This document shows positions 44,540-56,399 of a stretch of DNA of 64,000 bases, in pieces. The position numbers and the translations under genes were made by a program. This DNA is from Isoetes taiwanensis. Lineage: Eukaryota; Streptophyta; Lycopodiopsida; Isoetales; Isoetaceae. The notes beneath the pieces are model-generated. The model worked only from the letters and a program-made list of their open reading frames with translations. It made no database searches and was not told the origin of the DNA. Every line of letters starts with the position of its first letter. Position 1 is the first letter of the stretch. The DNA is taken from assembly GCA_021234155.1 (NCBI GenBank), contig JAJEKV010000032.1:10792099-10856098 (forward strand), written 5' to 3'.

Positions 44540-45577
44540 TGTTAGATCAGCCTTAGCAGCCTTATAAATACTGAGATCACAAGTTCTAACAAAAGGAACC
44601 TGACCATGTATGTTTAGGTAGATAGATTAGATGTTATTCTACATTTCAGTTCTTTGATGATGATGTTCTATTCTATACGCACTCCTGTGTATTGGGAAGG
44701 GGGGTAGAGACCCTGAAAGCCTTAGTAGTTGATGTACCTAGATAGCCTCATTAATTCCCAATTAATGCGGCCTGTGCATAAGAGCCCGCCTGGTTGTGAG
44801 TGGCGGGGCTAGACCGGTGGATAAGGAGGACATGTCCCATTGCAGATTGATCCCTCTGGTGTGCAAAGCCTACCAGGAATCTTACGGGCTAGGCCTAATG
44901 GCTTGCCACTGCGTGTGGGCAAGGCATAGGCTCGACACCTCTTGGGTGATGCGTCATCTTCAATGAGGTTCAAGTCGTAGACAGGCAGTGGCCCTCTAGC
45001 CGCCTGTGATGGGCATGCGTGCCTCTAGAGGGTGATCCCCTTCCTGCCTCATCGGGCTGGGGAGATGAAACCCAGTAGTGGCCCCCTTGGCTATGCATCC
45101 AGCAGGCTACGGACCAGTTCCAACTCTTCAACCTATTCTGCAAAGTATGCACAGGAGGGGCGGATGGAGAGGACTACTCAACAGCCATGTTCTATGCCAG
45201 CCCAATCCATTGCCATGAATTCTGTCTGCCTCGACTTCTGGAGACCCAAGCCGTCAGCCCATACCTCGCGAGTCTGAGCCTTGGGTAGGATTTCCCCTAT
45301 GATGATGTTGATGATATGCTTTCACATGTATGCTATGGTGAGCCACCCCTCGAGATGGAGCTATTTATGTTTGATGTCATGTGCTCATGTTTATTTATGC
45401 TTTCGCAGCTAGGACGGTCCCGAGGGAAGACGGGACGAATCACGTCCATTCTTCCTCACCGATTCCCTGGTAAGGGATGGGTGCTAGGTGGACGGCCCCT
45501 GTCAACTTGGTTGCCAGGGGGATGAACTCGAGCTTTGGATACGATGGAAGCATTGTAGACAAAGTATGAGATATCAT
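44540..45577 (+). mobile_element. Putative 5' LTR of a gypsy-type retrotransposon
   Basis: Sequence ending ...GAGATATCA lies directly 5' of a tRNA-Met primer binding site at 45580. The region has an LTR-like layout: TATAAATA near 44570 and a GC-rich middle. The left edge (TGTTAGATCAG at about 44540) is a guess, because no second LTR copy is in the window to fix it. Confidence 0.4.
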
Positions 45578-45579
45578 AG

Positions 45580-45592
45580 TGGTATCAGAGCC
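45580..45592 (+). other. Primer binding site (initiator tRNA-Met type)
   Basis: TGGTATCAGAGCC is the classic plant LTR-retrotransposon primer binding site, complementary to the 3' end of initiator tRNA-Met. Reverse transcription would start here. No pol domains (protease, RT, integrase) were found downstream, so the element is incomplete. Confidence 0.75.
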
Positions 45593-45787
45593 ATGATCTT
45601 GATAGACCAAGATCAAGCATTGACTATTTCCATGATAGGACTAACAGTAGACCTTCAGCCTTGGGGATAACAACCCAAGCATGAACCTCAAAATTTGGGA
45701 AAAAAAATTTCAATCCTTAGAACAATAAATTAACATAATGTTAATTAGGAAAGAAAAAGTAGAACCCTGAAAAATTCTGACCATTAG

Positions 45788-46066
45788 GGAGTAACCCCTC
45801 ACAGAGTGCGCCCAGGGCCTTTTCTAAAATTTTGAAAGTGCCTCTCGCTGTATGAGTGTTTGACCAATTTTGACCTAAAAAGATGCATGATTAGAGTAAT
45901 CTGATAGATCAGGGCAGCTTAAAATTTGAATTTAAGCCAAGAAAACATGTTCTAACACTAAGAAACTGTTTAGAAAACAAAAAATAGAGCAAAAAAGGAG
46001 TAACCCCTCACAGAGTGCACCCAGGGCCTTTTCAAAAAATTTGAAAGTGCCTCTCGCGCATTGTGT
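45788..46066 (+). repeat. Direct repeat of about 70 bp, 210 bp apart
   Basis: GGAGTAACCCCTCACAGAG, CCCAGGGCCTTTTC and TTTGAAAGTGCCTCTCGC occur at about 45788-45855 and again at about 45998-46062 with few differences. They lie in the leader between the primer binding site and the H3-tail-like ORF. Confidence 0.85.
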
Positions 46067-46182
46067 GAGTGATAGCAGTACTTTTTATCTAAAAGGACCT
46101 AATATCTTAATCCAGCAGACACTAATGTTTTAAATAATGGCATAACATGAAATTATAGGTCGGAACCCTAAAACTCCCAGAC

Positions 46183-46196
46183 CTATAAATGGACCC
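46183..46196 (+). promoter_or_regulatory. Possible TATA box upstream of the H3-tail-like ORF
   Basis: CCTATAAATGGACC lies about 105 bases before the ATG at 46295, a typical distance for a plant promoter plus short leader. Whether it is used is unknown. If the ORF is a retrotransposon gag, transcription would instead start in the LTR. Confidence 0.35.
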
Positions 46197-46294
46197 TTAG
46201 AGTTCTTCATTTTCACTGTACTCCTCCAGCTTGCTGCTCTCCAATCAAGAAAGCGATTTCTAGCGCTCGGAAGGCGATCAAGTTATTTCAAAAC

Positions 46295-46702
46295 ATGGCC
46301 CTCATCAAACAGACTGCTCGGATGGTTATGCCAGACAGATCTACAAGTGTCCAAGTTCTCGCGACAGAACAGAGGGCGAGGGAGGCTCGAGAGCGAGCCA
46401 GAAATGAAGAAACTTTAAACCCAATGGCTCGTCGACAAAGGAAAGTTGACACGATGAAGAGAGCAGTCAAAAGAAAGGAGACTTGCAGAGAACTAGATAC
46501 TGCCCTTTGGTTGAGAATTGTGGTACCAGTCGCATACCTACGAATTCATCTTCTAGCAATATCAACAAGATTGCTATTAAGCACATTGCAGCATAAAAGT
46601 TTCTATCCATTCAATTCAAAAGTAAATAGAGGTATTTGTGGAGCATCACCTTTATGGATGCAATTGAAATTTAAATGGCATGCCATAAGGGGCACATATT
46701 GA
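46295..46702 (+). CDS. ORF with histone H3-tail-like N-terminus
   Basis: A 135-residue open frame beginning MALIKQTARMVMPDRSTS and continuing VQVLATEQRARE. Counting after Met, Ala1, Lys4, Gln5, Thr6, Ala7, Arg8 and Gln19 are the same as in histone H3. A Leu-Ala-Thr follows one residue later than H3's 20-22. The rest is Arg/Lys/Glu-rich (MARRQRKVDTMKRAVKRKET) and does not resemble the H3 fold convincingly; after about residue 75 it looks non-coding. It lies 700 bases after a retrotransposon primer binding site, where a gag gene would start. Alternatives: a strongly diverged H3 copy, or a gag-like protein with H3-tail similarity by descent or chance. Confidence 0.4.
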   Translation: MALIKQTARMVMPDRSTSVQVLATEQRAREARERARNEETLNPMARRQRKVDTMKRAVKRKETCRELDTALWLRIVVPVAYLRIHLLAISTRLLLSTLQHKSFYPFNSKVNRGICGASPLWMQLKFKWHAIRGTY

Positions 46703-47340
46703 GTGCCTCTTAAATCATTTTCTTGAATGCCACAAAATAAGCTACAACATCCTTCTCTTGAATATCAAAGTTGTGCTATGACATTATTTGCCAATCCTTA
46801 GCCACAATTATCATCGTAGTAATTTATGAAAAAATAGAATGTTGCCTTAATCCATACGAATCTGGTATGTTTTTAAGGAGGTGTAGCAAAAAGGACAAAT
46901 TATTTGATCATTAGATTGAGCAAGCCCAAAAATGCCCAGTTTTTGCACAGATAACTGTTTGATGGAGGGAATGTGATGTGAAATACGATTCAAATCTTTA
47001 AAGGACCTCATAAGTACATTCTTTAAAATAAATCAACGGTTATGACAAACTCCAAAGTGACAAACATTGAAATCCTGCATAAGATCAAGCATCAGGCGAA
47101 TAGTTAGGTCTAAGTTCCAGTAATGCCTAAAGAGACTGAACTTGTTGTATCAAGTCAAAAAACCTTGAAGAAGATAAGATAAGAGATACACAATTTCATC
47201 CTCAAAAGTGTTCACGCCAGTAAGGTCTTCGTAAACAACGTTTTGATAGAAATGACCTTTCTAAAGAAATGTATAGTAATGTGATATGGCATTTCAGGCT
47301 TTTAGTGATTTGAATGCCAAGTTTTTATTCATCTAGAATA
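46703..47340. other. No supported gene
   Basis: AT-rich sequence between the H3-tail-like ORF and the PPR remnant. No motif recognised. Confidence 0.4.
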
Positions 47341-47955
47341 TATGCGTGGCCAAAATGGTCGCTTTGATGGCACGTAAATATTTCAATCATGGCAACTACC
47401 AGGTGCTATGTCATGGACTATTGATCATAGATTATGCCAATTGCGGACGGTTGAAGAATGCACCTTTTTTGGTTTTGTAGCATGCCAAAAGTGAATGTTG
47501 TAACATATAATGCCATAGTTGTAGCTTATGTAAATCATGGAGATTTGAAGAGTTGTTTCAGAAAATGCAACATAGAGATGTGGCATCATCATGAAATATA
47601 ATGATATTGGGTTTTGCTAGGCTAAGAGGGATCAACAACACTTTTCAACCGTTTGAGCAAATGTCAAAAAGGCAATGTGGTCTCATGGACTAGCATGGTG
47701 AGTTGAGTTTCTCAAGGAAATGGATGAAGATAATGTGGTTTCATGAAGTGTGCTGCTTCTAGGCTAGGCACAAAATGGCGAGCTTGAAAAGGCAAATGGT
47801 TCTCCGCAGAAAAATGTCATTTTTGGAATGCCACTATTGCAACATGTGCACAGGATGGTAAGATTGAAACAAACACTTCAAGTTTCTAATATATGTGGTG
47901 CCAAGATTTTAGGCCAGATGGAGCCACCTTTTCAAGCCTTTTGACATGTTCTATA
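47340..47955 (+). pseudogene. Decayed pentatricopeptide-repeat (PPR) gene
   Basis: In-order PPR pieces survive in shifting frames: DYANCGRLKNA, then MPKVNVVTYNAIVVAYVNHG, then ELFQKMQHRDVASS, a TGA, NIMILGFARLRGINNTFQPF followed by EQMSKRQ, and finally RPDGATFSSLLTCS. Repeats of about 31-35 residues with V(V/A)(T/S)(Y/W)N and A...F..M words are those of plant PLS-type PPR proteins, which bind organelle RNA and guide editing. Several frameshifts and stops make it a pseudogene of perhaps five to six repeats. No E or DYW domain was found. Confidence 0.75.
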
Positions 47956-47959
47956 CATG

Positions 47960-50600
47960 CATCTATATATAATGGCGGATGCATGCATGTTTGGAATTGG
48001 TAATGTGTAGATGGTTATGCTAATCAACACCACGAGGGGCATTAGAATAAAATTAGCAGCTAGAAGAGGAAGCTCTTTGAGGTATATCGCAATCACTAAT
48101 ATTGTAATGCAGAACATTCTTGCATTTGAATTCACTAATTTGAGCGATCGCCCTGATGATTGATATGAACCAGAAACACATCCTATCATCGAAAGAATAT
48201 AAATAAAAACCATTGCAAGAACCCAAATTGCTTGGGCTGGAAGCTTTACAAACATGAAAGAGTCTTCATTCAAAGACATATGCTTCAACAATATTTTATT
48301 GATATCAGATAATGGATGCTCAAGTTTTTTCGTATCAGCGTCAAGCATGTACATGAATCAAGCTAAATCAGAGAATTTCTAGGGTCCGAGAAGCTAATGA
48401 TGGAAGCACAACTAGAATCATTATTTGAGACACGGTTCCTGTGCAATGGCCAGGAGAAACCAACTTCATATTTGTGGAACTAGCAAAACTTGAAATAGGA
48501 TAATTCTCAATGGAGTTATATTCCTTTTATTTGTTGTAGTATCTCAGTTAATACGTATTTATCTACCTTGGATCTTTAATAGACAAACAAGGCATAGGCA
48601 TGGAATGCACAACAAGAAACTCATATCTTATTCATTGTGATTCGTTCACAATTTTATCGAAGCAATGTGACTGTTAAAAGTCCATTCGATCTATAATAGA
48701 CAAAGGCTAACAGATGGGGATGAAATGAACAAGAATTAACTCATATCTCATGCAAGTAGGATACTATATTGGGATTTATTTTCAATTTTATCGAAGCAAT
48801 GAAAACATTTATTGAAAGTGCGTTTCAACTTAGATATTGAAAAACACCTTAGATAACCTTGGTCTTTTGGATGAGGTAGACTTCACATAGTTTCCATAAC
48901 AACATCTCGAATGAATGTTGGGGGACTCTACAGAACATTGACTCATGCAGCTGACTTCATACAATCTAAGAAAATAGTGGAGGAATCTGGGGCGAAATGA
49001 ATATGAGGAAAAGTTTGAAGGAATCTTAGGATTATGAGGGAATCTTCACAAAACTTGACGTTATATATTAACCCTCAGGGATTGTTCTGTCACTAGACTA
49101 TGTCCTTTGACTTTCACTTTGAAGCTAGTCTCAATGCTTGGCTCAGACCTACATTCTCTAAAATAGTTACAATCCACTTCATCTAGTTCCACTTTACATT
49201 TCATTTTGACTTTCACCTTAGAATTAACTTTGACGTTTGTAATTGATTTTAATAGCTAGACCCATATAGTACTTGACTTTTGGTATTTATTTTCACTTTC
49301 ATAGTTGATCTTATCATACAATCACATGTGATTTCAAATTCATACAATCCCCACATATGATCTTGACTTCGTGTTCAACTCTCTTTCTCAAGCTTACTTT
49401 TGATTTAGCATCCTAAGTTTGGCATATGATCATTTTAGGCTACAACAACTTTGCACTCACTGAATGTGATAAAATTCAAGTGATGCACATTTTGCTAGGG
49501 CCTAGGGTTAAGTTGTTTGGGATTATCAATTAGGGTTTCATGGGATTTAAGTAAAGGGAACACAAAGCCAAAGCAATAACTCATGCATTAAGTTATAACA
49601 CATGCATAGACTTTATATAGTATATTTATAACCCTCACACTCATGACGAACATCTAAACATTAAATCCCGAGCAAATTACCAATTATTATTATGAGCAAT
49701 GCTCCAATTATTTTCAAACATGAATCGTACATATTTCATTATGTAGCTCTATATTTGCAGACATTTGGACACACGGGGTTTCGGTATTCTACGTGAATAT
49801 CAAAGGAATGTTGCATAATCCTTGGGAATCTCTGTAGGAGCATAGGAATGAACGGAATCTTCATGAATTTTTTGCAAAATGTTAGCGTAATGACAATGGA
49901 TAGTGGGTCATACTTCACACCGTTTGATTTTCCATGAAACTCTCAACATGGATTCCCTTATATTTTAAGAGAAATTGGGAATCCTCGTCGAATTCAATTA
50001 TTCAGTTTGACTAGGACCTTGCCTACTAAGGCGGCAGTCATTTATCTATAAAATCAACCACCTTTCATGTTGAAATATTGATACAAAAAATTGATAATAG
50101 TTCGTGGAGTTCAGCAACTTCCTTGCGTTCACACTTTCTATGTGTATCTTCGTCCGACACTAAAAGAAGCAAAGAATAATGCTTTCATGCATACAACTTG
50201 GTAGAGATATAGTTAAACACCCATCAAAATTTACTAAAAGTTCCAACCATGCAATTTCATGTACACAACTTGGTTAAACTATAATATGATTGCTTGCCAT
50301 TGTATTATTACTTCTTTATTGTTGCTTCTTCATCATCATACTCTTTGTAAAATCTCAATTAAACTAAATCTAACAAAGGTCTAGTGATGCAATATAGTTT
50401 GCTAGTTCATGAAACCGTATGTTTATAACATAAGGTTTCCATGGTTAATGGGGTGTATTGTGGGAAAATGTGTATACAAATAGGGACTAAAGGAATCTTT
50501 ACGATTTCTAGTTTTTTTGTTTGGGTTAGATTTAGCAGTTAGGTTAGGTTTAGCAGGAGTATTTGTGGAGTTCGGCGGATGCGGGCAAGCAGGTCGGGTA
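47960..50600. other. Intergenic, no supported gene
   Basis: Long AT-rich stretch. A hydrophobic 140-residue frame at 48354-47932 (minus) has no family resemblance. Words such as ATAATAGACAAA..AGG recur near 48580 and 48697 (TCTATAATAGACAAAGGC), hinting at an old duplication of about 120 bases. Nothing else seen. Confidence 0.4.
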
Positions 50601-50969
50601 AAGGGCCGAATCTATGATATTTCGGGCTGAATCCCTGTTATTAGATATTATTTACCTTCTTAGATTGATAGTTGCGCTTAGAAAAAACTTTTCCGAAATT
50701 AGGTTAATCTGCCCTTATAAATCTAACTGTTCCTTCTATCTGAACTCAGAAATCCGGTTGAGAGCTAGTGAAGAACCCCTGTCCTGCTATAGAAACCGTT
50801 CTTGAGATTGTTTTCACTGCTGAGAGCCCGTTTGTAGAGTTGCCGGTGTGATAACGATTTCATGCTAAAAAGCCTGGCCCGGTTGGGTGGTCTTAAACCT
50901 CCTAAAGATTGGAGAGCTTTATTTCTTTATTTCTGTTTTTGTATTTTTTTGAAGTGTTGTTCTTTCTTT

Positions 50970-51045
50970 TGTTGTATCAAGTTGGTAAAGGGCGGGCAGA
51001 TTGCTTGGACTAGGGGGTTCGAATCCCCCAATCTGTGTCCGGATT
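50970..51045 (+). other. tRNA-like / Pol III-box hairpin (SINE-head candidate)
   Basis: AAGTTGGTAAAGGGCGGGC resembles an A box, and about 35 bases on GGTTCGAATCC is a perfect B box. The T-arm forms a 5-bp stem (GGGGG...CCCCC) around TTCGAAT, and CAGATT...AATCTG extends the pairing. The anticodon arm is missing or too short, so it is not a functional tRNA. It is a tRNA relic or the head of a SINE; no SINE tail was traced. Confidence 0.5.
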
Positions 51046-51189
51046 TCACTTCTACTTGCAGCAGGGTGGTGGTGCGGCCTTCTTTGGTTGCTGCAGACGT
51101 TTGTGGTAGCAGGCATAGGAAGCTTCTCTTAGACTTCATTCCATTTTCAGTATGCTGCCTATTTGAGGCTTCATTCTAATCTGGGGTCA

Positions 51190-52440
51190 ATGCAGTATTA
51201 TCTCTTTCTCCAATGGTTGTCAAGGGGCCTAAAGAATAGGGCCACCTAAGCGTTTGACCCCATCTCCCAATGACGTGTACGGCTGTGATGCTACTACAGG
51301 GAATATTCGAGGGAATATTCTTGCATCATGCGGCTGGGAATGCAGTAGAGAAGCCATCCGCCATAACATGAGATATTTGGTCTCATACAGTCCTTAAATA
51401 ATAAGGGACTTGTATATAAAATAAAGTCACATTTTATGTTTTTATATATAGTCAATTGGTCTCCATGAGCGATAAAAGATATTCTATTCTATTCTATATT
51501 CAAAACACAAGTTGTATTGGTAGTGCAATTTGTAAATAACTAGCATTAGCATTATGATACAAGTGGAAAATATTCTCCTAATATACCAGTTATTTTCATG
51601 TAGGCACATAAAGTTATCATAAACATATTTTCATAAATTGAATTTTAATTGAATTGAATTGAATTGATTTTTATCGTCCACAAATTCTAATTACATGTAG
51701 AGATCAACTATTGATCTATGGATGCACAATGTTGTATTCACAATACATGCCTACTTCATAACAACCCACCACAATATGTAATGGTTAGAATAGATGTGTG
51801 GATGTAATGGTTCTAACATGAGGATGTATAATTCTAGGGATGGATGGACACAGTCAATTATATTCCTAGAATTTTGTGGGGAACTATTAATAGGGTTTTA
51901 TTTCTTGGGTTGCCTCAAGGGCTAACCATAGGGGACATGGGTTGATAGAATATCTTTTAGTTGTGCTAATTAGACGGATGAGAAGTCCCTTAATGTTGTG
52001 TGGCATGAGCAAAGGCGGGTTAGCTTGACGACACATGCCACTTGCATGGGGGAATGGTGTTATGTTTCAACCCCTTTCAAAAGAAACCCTTTATAATCCA
52101 TGAGCTATTTTGGCCTGCTACAAGCGTGTTCCTCATACTGTCTTTATGGTCATAACTTGCTACTAATTTTGTTTGAAAGAACTCATGTTTGTGTCTTTGT
52201 ATGATTATGCGAAATCACTAATCTTCCAAATCCAACCTACGGGACTTCTGGTAAAGTAGCAAGCCCATGAAAACGATTTAAATCCGAAGACATTTCTATA
52301 ATTTATATGAAAATACGGGGGTATTTTCATAATTTAGATAAAATAAGGGCATTTTTATAAATTGCACTGTTGAAAAAAAGGTGAAAATTTTGTTATGTGG
52401 ACAGTTCACCCTTTTAAACTTGAGCATAGGACATCATTCC
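51190..52440. other. Intergenic, no supported gene
   Basis: Contains a short (TATTC)n run near 51481-51505 and a TTGAA(T) run near 51648-51665. The stretch just before 52469 should include the COQ9 promoter and leader, but no clear TATA box is evident. Confidence 0.4.
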
Positions 52441-52468
52441 TTTGGTCGATGGGCGATTCGAAGGTGGC

Positions 52469-54771
52469 ATGATCGGAATGGCGCATTTTAGAACCCTAAT
52501 CCTTCGCCGCTTCCTTAGAACAGTTCCAACGTCCTTTCCTTCTCGAATTTCTTCACTTGAGTGCCAGCTTTATTCCCAGAAATCAGATTTCAGTGCCTGT
52601 TGGAAGCATCGGTCTTATAAATTCGGCCATAGGTATACGAGTTGTGAGCTTGATCCTGCACCTAGGAGGCCGATTTCAACACAATCTGGCCAAAAGGACC
52701 CACAAGGTTGTTCGTTTCGTTTTTGCATTGCATTGTTTTAATTGGAAGAACGAGAAATGGGGCATTTGCTGATAAATTGAGTATGTTATAGGTATTAATA
52801 AGAAATGTTAAATGTGCTGATAAAATGTGTATGTCGGATACAGATTCTGATACGACTAAGACAGCAGAAGCCAATGGGGATAAACAATCAGAAACTAGTA
52901 GGGACAATGGACCAAAGGATTCAAGGACGGAGGACTTGAGGGACGAGAAGGCAAAAGTTCTTGATGCGGCACTTGGTTATGTGGTAAATAAATTCAGATA
53001 TAAGTGGGCTGCATAACGATCAGTATAGGCGTTTTACAGTACAGGGGATGTAATTTGTTTCATGTTAACCACTTTTAAAATTATCTAAGACGTGGATTTT
53101 AATTGCAGCCGACGTTAGGATGGACAGAGGCAGCCATTGCAGCAGGAGCAAAGGATGTTAACCTTTCTCCTGCTATAATAGGAGCCTTTCAAAGGAAGGA
53201 GGCGGCCCTTGTTGAGGTATGTATGCTTTAATTAGAAATGACATACTGGAAGTTATGCATCTTTATCATTTTCTTATCAGACATAGCCTTACAGAATTAC
53301 TTCTTTTTTCTTTTATATTCTTTCATATAGCACTTCATGGACAAGTGTAGGAAGGATCTTCTTGATAAAATTGATTCATGCGAAGAAGAGCTCAATAAGT
53401 TGGTGCTTCATGATCGAATCACACGTCTTTTGTGCTTTCGACTTGAAATGCAGATCCCATATATGTCGAAATGGGCACAAGCATTAAGTATTCAGGTCTA
53501 AAACCATACACACTGTTTATTTGAATTTTGCTTGCATTATAATACATCTATATATGCGAAAAGCTGCCTGTACTAGACAAATACCAGTGCCTCCTATGCC
53601 ATGTAGTTTAAAAAAAAAAATGTGTATTTGTCTTTCCTTCAAGATAACTTTCTTTGAGAAGAAGTGTTTCTTCTGCAAGGCCTCTATCTAGAAGCATCTA
53701 AGTCAAAAAGGCTTGACTTTAAAGGCCACCCAGAATTGCTAGATTTTCATGTAGGACCCATCTTCTCATGCCTCACAGCCAAGAGCATTTGATTTTCACA
53801 TGAATGTAAATGTTCAATGCCCGCAAGACAATTCCGACCATTACCTACATTAGTAAGGATAGATGTTTATTGTTTATTAGGTTATCTGCAAAACAGGGCT
53901 CTATTTCGAGGTCCTGGAAAGAAAGAGGCATTTCAAGAGAGAAGCTGACCCGGACTCAAAGGACGATTAGAGCTGCTAAAGTTTTAAGTAGGCACCCACA
54001 AACCTAACCACATGGCACAGGTGATACTAGGATACAGCATAACAGATTATGCTGTATTGTAGTGTTTCATATGCCCTTTGGGGTTTTGGCTACATGAGAA
54101 TTTCTTAAGTTACCTTGGAAGGAAGTCTTCTGCCTTTCTAAAAGAGAAAGTCCTGAATAGGGAGGATCTGTTTTTGTTTCGTTTGGGTTGCAAGTTGTAC
54201 ATGCTAGTTTCCTTGATATACAAGTTCCAAGAGTATGAATCTGAACTCTGTCTTCTTGGTTAGTCAGATAGAATAAAAGCTGGCCTTTATTATGTTTTAA
54301 CAGGCAAATCCAGTAAATTTACCAACAAGTTTAAAACAAAGAGCTGAATTGATGGATGAAGTTTGGCATGCTGCTGGCGATAGATCTACTGATTGGGATT
54401 GGTATACAAAACGAGCCATCTTAGGTGGCATATATACAGCAGCAGAGGTGTATATGCTTACTGATTACTCACCAGGTAAGGAGACGTGTTGAATGTTTGC
54501 AATGCTCAAAGGTTTATGAGTGGGGTTCGAAACAAGATTTCTCTGGCAGAATATCGTGACACATGGTCATTTTTGGATCGCCGTGTTCGTGATGCATTGG
54601 ATCTTCGGAAAACAGCTCAGGAGGTATGATACTTTGGCTTTGGTTCTTCTGTGGTCAGAACAACGTTCTCAATGTCTCTCATCAAAGCAGGCAAGTCAAT
54701 TGGCAGAGGCAATTGGTGCTGGTCTAGGCAATACTATCTCCTCATTCTTGAACCGCAAACCTGGAACATGA
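52469..54771 (+). CDS. COQ9: Ubiquinone biosynthesis protein COQ9, mitochondrial
   Basis: COQ9 is a lipid-binding subunit of the mitochondrial coenzyme Q synthesis complex that assists COQ7. Seven exons join with consistent phases and GT-AG sites: 52469-52706, 52844-52983, 53109-53216, 53331-53495, 54304-54475, 54550-54623 and 54691-54771 (978 bases, 325 residues). The start MIGMAHFRTLILRRFLR opens an Arg/Ser-rich mitochondrial targeting peptide; an internal Met three codons later is possible. Family hallmarks in order: KVLDAALGYV-PTLGWTEAAI, AGAKDVNLSPAIIGAFQRKE, HFMDKCRKDL, LRLEMQIPYMSKWAQAL-type segment, ELMDEVWHAAGDRSTDWDWY, TKRAILGGIYTAAEVYMLTD, EYRDTWSFLDRRVRDAL. Length is close to plant COQ9. 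An acidic, repeat-free linker (SDTDSDTTKTAEANGDKQSE) follows the targeting peptide. No disabling change. Confidence 0.95.
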
Positions 54772-54779
54772 ATGGCAAG

Positions 54780-55740
54780 GGGATATGTAAATAAGTAAGT
54801 ACCATCTACAAGAGGCAAGTAGTCACATTTTCTAATTAGCCAACGTGTTCAATTATTAATCTCTTTTCTACATTATATTCTTTTCATGCCCTGATGTAGA
54901 GAAGAGGCTCTACAAGGATCTAGCAAAGTGAAGCTGGAAAAGTTACGCTAAATCAAGTGCCGGCTGGGCAAATTTCCTGCTTCAAATGACATTTGGCTTG
55001 AGGTTCACAGTATCCTCCATCACCTGTTGATATTAAAATTTTGATGGTATTTTATGGCATACACATTTTAATGTTATTGCCAGCGATGTTTGAACATTAT
55101 GACATATAGTACGATATTCTTGTGGAAACACGGCATGCCTACAATATGAAGCTTTGTAGATTCTGGGTTAGGATGGACTTTCAAGGCTATGCATTTATCC
55201 GGCTAATATGTAACGAGAATGGGTCCAGAGTCATGCAGGTGTTCGATGCAGCGTAACCATTTTATATTCTGTTTGTGTTGCGCTATTCTTAATGTGACAG
55301 TATATTTATTTGGGGGGCATCTAACTCTCTCGTAAAGAAACTTGTTTGGAAAGTTTACCTTCGCATTTTCGAAATGCCCAGCCTTTTAAGGCAGAATTTG
55401 GACGACGCCAATTATTGCCGTAGAAGATTTTTTTGGTTCTGGCCTTTTTAGGTTGTACCGCACCACCTTGATATCGATTCAGAGGTCCAATTCCATGAAC
55501 ATATCAATTTTAAGAGTTTTTTGCAAACACAGAGCCCAAATTGCATAGGAAGGAAATATGATTTGTTGGAGAAATCAATTGTTATAGAATAATGGGAAGC
55601 ATGCCAATATTTTCTATTCCCAATGAACTCCTGTTTCTTGTTATCTGTGCCTAGGTTGTAGCCATACATTTCATGTTTGGAGGCATGCACTGTAGTTTTA
55701 TTTTGTTCATTTTTTGCTTGTTCATTTTTTGTTTTCTACT
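54780..55740. other. Downstream of COQ9, no further gene
   Basis: Probably the COQ9 3' untranslated region followed by intergenic DNA. No protein-like open frame. Confidence 0.4.
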
Positions 55741-55741
55741 A

Positions 55742-55860
55742 GAAAAAGATCTGACATGGCTTGACAATCTGGGAAATTTGAAGATAGATTAGGCCTTTTT
55801 GAAAAAGATCTGACATGGCTTCACAATCTGGGAAATTTGAAGATAGATTAGGCCTTTTTT
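55742..55860 (+). repeat. 59-bp tandem duplication
   Basis: Two near-identical copies start at 55742 and 55801 (GAAAAAGATCTGACATGGCT..., ending ...GATTAGGCCTTTTT). Only one clear substitution separates them, so the duplication is recent. Confidence 0.95.
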
Positions 55861-56159
55861 TGGGACTTTTGAAAATACAATTGAAATTTGGTAACATTTG
55901 GGAAATTTGACAATATATATATTAGGACTTTCTTGGGAATCTTGAGAATATAATGGTCTTTTTGGAATTTGATCAACAATTAGAAGTATCTTGATAAACT
56001 TCACTACAATTTTAATATGTTTCTTATCAGCAGAGTTAAACCCAATGCACTTCCTAACTGGCGTTTATGTTTCAAATTAAACAAGTACTTTTATAGCAAT
56101 GATAACTAGACATATAAAATTTAGTCCCTAATTTTTTGGTTGCTCGAAGGGCAAAACCT

Positions 56160-56390
56160 TAGGTTTTTTGTTTGGACGGCAGAGATTGGTTTGGAGGGCT
56201 GCATGAACGGCTGATGTTGATTTATGGAGCTAAACCCCTAGGTTTTTTGTTTGGACGGCGGAGATTGCTTTGGAGGGCTACATGAACGGTTGATGTTGAT
56301 TTATGGAGCTAAACCCGTAGGTTTTTTGTTTGGACTGCGGAGATTGGTTTGGAGTGCTACTTGATAGCTGATGTTGATTTATGGAGCTGT
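56160..56390 (+). repeat. 79-bp tandem repeat, three copies
   Basis: Units start at about 56162, 56241 and 56320, each GGTTTTTTGTTTGGAC then GCGGAGATTGGTTTGGAG and TGATGTTGATTTATGGAGCT. The third is the most diverged. Confidence 0.95.
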
Positions 56391-56399
56391 GTTAGTCAG

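Noticed and set aside
46295-46702. Simple annotation as a histone H3 gene
   Set aside because: Only the tail matches; the histone fold residues of H3 are not recognisable, so calling it H3 would overstate the evidence.
47932-48354. 140-residue frame with apparent membrane helices
   Set aside because: Hydrophobicity follows from AT-rich composition; no motif recognised and it begins inside the PPR relic on the other strand.
50862-51179. 105-residue plus-strand frame
   Set aside because: It runs through the tRNA-like hairpin; RGFESPNL is the translation of the B box.
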